Assembly (NCBI RefSeq): GCF_001640805.2
Contig: NC_066852.1
Span: forward strand, 11,603,194 to 11,667,193
Source: Lates calcarifer
Taxonomy: Eukaryota; Chordata; Actinopteri; Centropomidae
DNA: 64,000 nucleotides
Direction: 5' to 3'
The translations under genes and the position numbers were made by a program. Below, piece after piece: positions 62,697 through 64,000 of this stretch. The stretch's first letter is position 1. Each line of letters opens with the position of its first letter. Under the pieces are notes generated by a model that was given only the letters and a program-made list of their open reading frames with translations, was not told the DNA's origin and ran no database searches.

Positions 62697-62702
<6 letters not shown>

Positions 62703-62735
<33 letters not shown>
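62703..62735. repeat. (CA)n microsatellite
   Basis: Pure CA run 170 bases after the first Ig exon of dscaml1. Confidence 0.9.
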
Positions 62736-62738
<3 letters not shown>

Positions 62739-63469
62739 GCACCTGCCCTAAAATAGCCCGTCTCGACCTGAACACAGATTGACCTAGAACACAGTCTACA
62801 GAGAGAACATCTGCATCACATACTACACCAGGCCTCGGCCTTCACTCACACCTATTTGACTGAGCTGGTGATGAACCACTGCACTTTACACTCACATAAC
62901 CCCCCTTCAGCTTCATCTACAGCACGACGCCATCTGGTAGGATGAAATCCAAAATACAGACCCTACAGTACTTAGAGTTAAGTAGCAATTCCAATGTGAT
63001 TTTTTTTAGATGATATAACAAGATCAGATAAGGAGGAGAAAGTGTGACAATAGGTTATATCACTTTACTGGCTCATCCTCATTGACAGTCCTTCACTTTA
63101 GAAAAGGTCAGTACAACCTGGTACAAAGCCACCGGGAGCTTCACAGCCACTTTGATATTTTTTTAAGCAATGCCTTTTAAAGTTTTGCAAGGTGTGAAAA
63201 GTAAATCACCACCTCACATTGAGGAGATGTTGTCTTAAGCAACAGTGACCAAAACATCCCAGGTCTCTTTTTGAAACTATAAGTGATTTATTTGGTATCT
63301 CCAGAAGAAACTGATTATTTTCAGTTGTATTAGAATAAAGAATCAACCAATAAACACTAGCAGAGATTGTAGGTAGTCTATTTTTGGAAATTTTGACCAG
63401 AAGCCGCCTCTGTTGCCATCATATTCTCTTTTCTGTCCTCCTTCTCCTCCCTGCTCCCTCGTTCTTCAA

Positions 63470-63610
63470 ACTGTCCTCTTGTGCCAGACTAAATATAGCC
63501 ACAGCACACTTCTTTAATTATCTCTCATTAACAAACCTAATTGGTGCTTTCCATTGATTAGACCGCGTGTGGCTGCTTTAATAAGCGAAACCTCATCTAA
63601 AGTAGTAATA
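63470..63610 (+). promoter_or_regulatory. Candidate conserved non-coding element in intron 2
   Basis: Unique sequence with several ATTA-type words (TTTAATTATCTCTCATTAAC, ACCTAATTGG, CCATTGATTAGACC) and a MEF2-like CTAAATATAG near 63489. It resembles developmental enhancer sequence; conservation was not testable. Confidence 0.3.
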
Positions 63611-64000
63611 GTACTTCTGTGGGTTTGGGTTTCCTTCAGCTCTTCAACAAGCAGAGATACATGGAGAAGAAAGTGAAATTTAGCCAGGGAACAGTTGCAT
63701 CAAACTGCAGCTGGAACAAAGCTACAGCTGGGCAATATATAGTTACACTGCATCTATTCCCCCTCTTCCTATCCCATCGTTCATTCAGGCCAGTTGGTCC
63801 CTCCCCCTTCCCTCCTGCCATCAACATCTGTTTTCATATTCTGCCTCCCAACACAGACTTGAACTAATACTCATATTCATTCTAATAATACAAGCGCCAA
63901 GTTGAGGATTTGAGCCAGGACCCTGAGCTGCATGCCAGCCGGTTGCTGCCTTCATTCCCACATGACCCAAAAGCCCGGCCTCAGGAGACGAGGGATTAGC

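Larger units (their letters stand above)
62538..64000 (+). other. dscaml1: dscaml1 intron 2 (to window end)
   Basis: Non-coding sequence after the GTGAGT donor. It contains a (CA)n microsatellite at about 62703-62735 and a unique AT-rich block at 63470-63610. No further dscaml1 exon is recognised before the end of the window. Confidence 0.7.

Overview
The window is vertebrate nuclear DNA, almost certainly from a ray-finned (teleost) fish. Genes are split into short exons with GT/AG introns. (CA)n, (TG)n and homopolymer microsatellites are abundant, and short dispersed repeats typical of teleost genomes lie between genes. The protein-coding content is five recognisable vertebrate genes (one entering only with its 5' end), plus two decayed loci. 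There are no bacterial-style operons, CRISPR arrays, insertion sequences or recognisable RNA genes.

Layout: 1-3.7 kb is upstream sequence with one dispersed repeat. tagln (transgelin, + strand) runs from a TATA-containing promoter near 3.87 kb, through a non-coding first exon and a 3.7-kb intron, to coding exons at 7693-8680 and a poly(A) signal at 9877. The region 9.9-17.2 kb has no gene I can support, only SINE-like and other repeat relics. pafah1b2 (- strand, convergent with tagln) occupies about 22.8 down to 17.3 kb and encodes a complete 229-residue protein. At 24.2-26.0 kb lies a broken tandem relative of mpzl2. At 27.2-28.9 kb (- strand) lies a degenerate copy of what looks like a multicopy fish SAMD3-like family, bracketed by two direct copies of a 155-bp repeat. 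The intact mpzl2 (+ strand) is at 31.2-34.8 kb with a long 3' UTR. scn4b (+ strand) spans about 40.8-50.7 kb. dscaml1 (+ strand) starts near 53.2 kb, and only its signal-peptide exon and first Ig-domain exon fall inside; its 8.8-kb intron 1 holds several non-coding stretches that look regulatory.

Biology: transgelin is an actin-binding protein of smooth muscle. pafah1b2 is the catalytic alpha-2 subunit of the LIS1-associated PAF acetylhydrolase. mpzl2 and scn4b are single-Ig, single-pass membrane proteins (homophilic adhesion; voltage-gated sodium channel beta-4 subunit). dscaml1 is a homophilic neuronal adhesion receptor. The same genes sit together on human 11q23.3 in another order, so this is a shuffled vertebrate syntenic block rather than a functional cluster.

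I did not find a clearly new biological system. The items most worth checking are the mpzl2 pseudogene, the frame-disrupted SAMD3-like locus, a perfect 18-bp hairpin in tagln intron 1, a TTAA-flanked terminal-inverted-repeat element in scn4b, a (TG)12 tract directly at an mpzl2 splice acceptor, and candidate conserved non-coding elements in dscaml1 intron 1.
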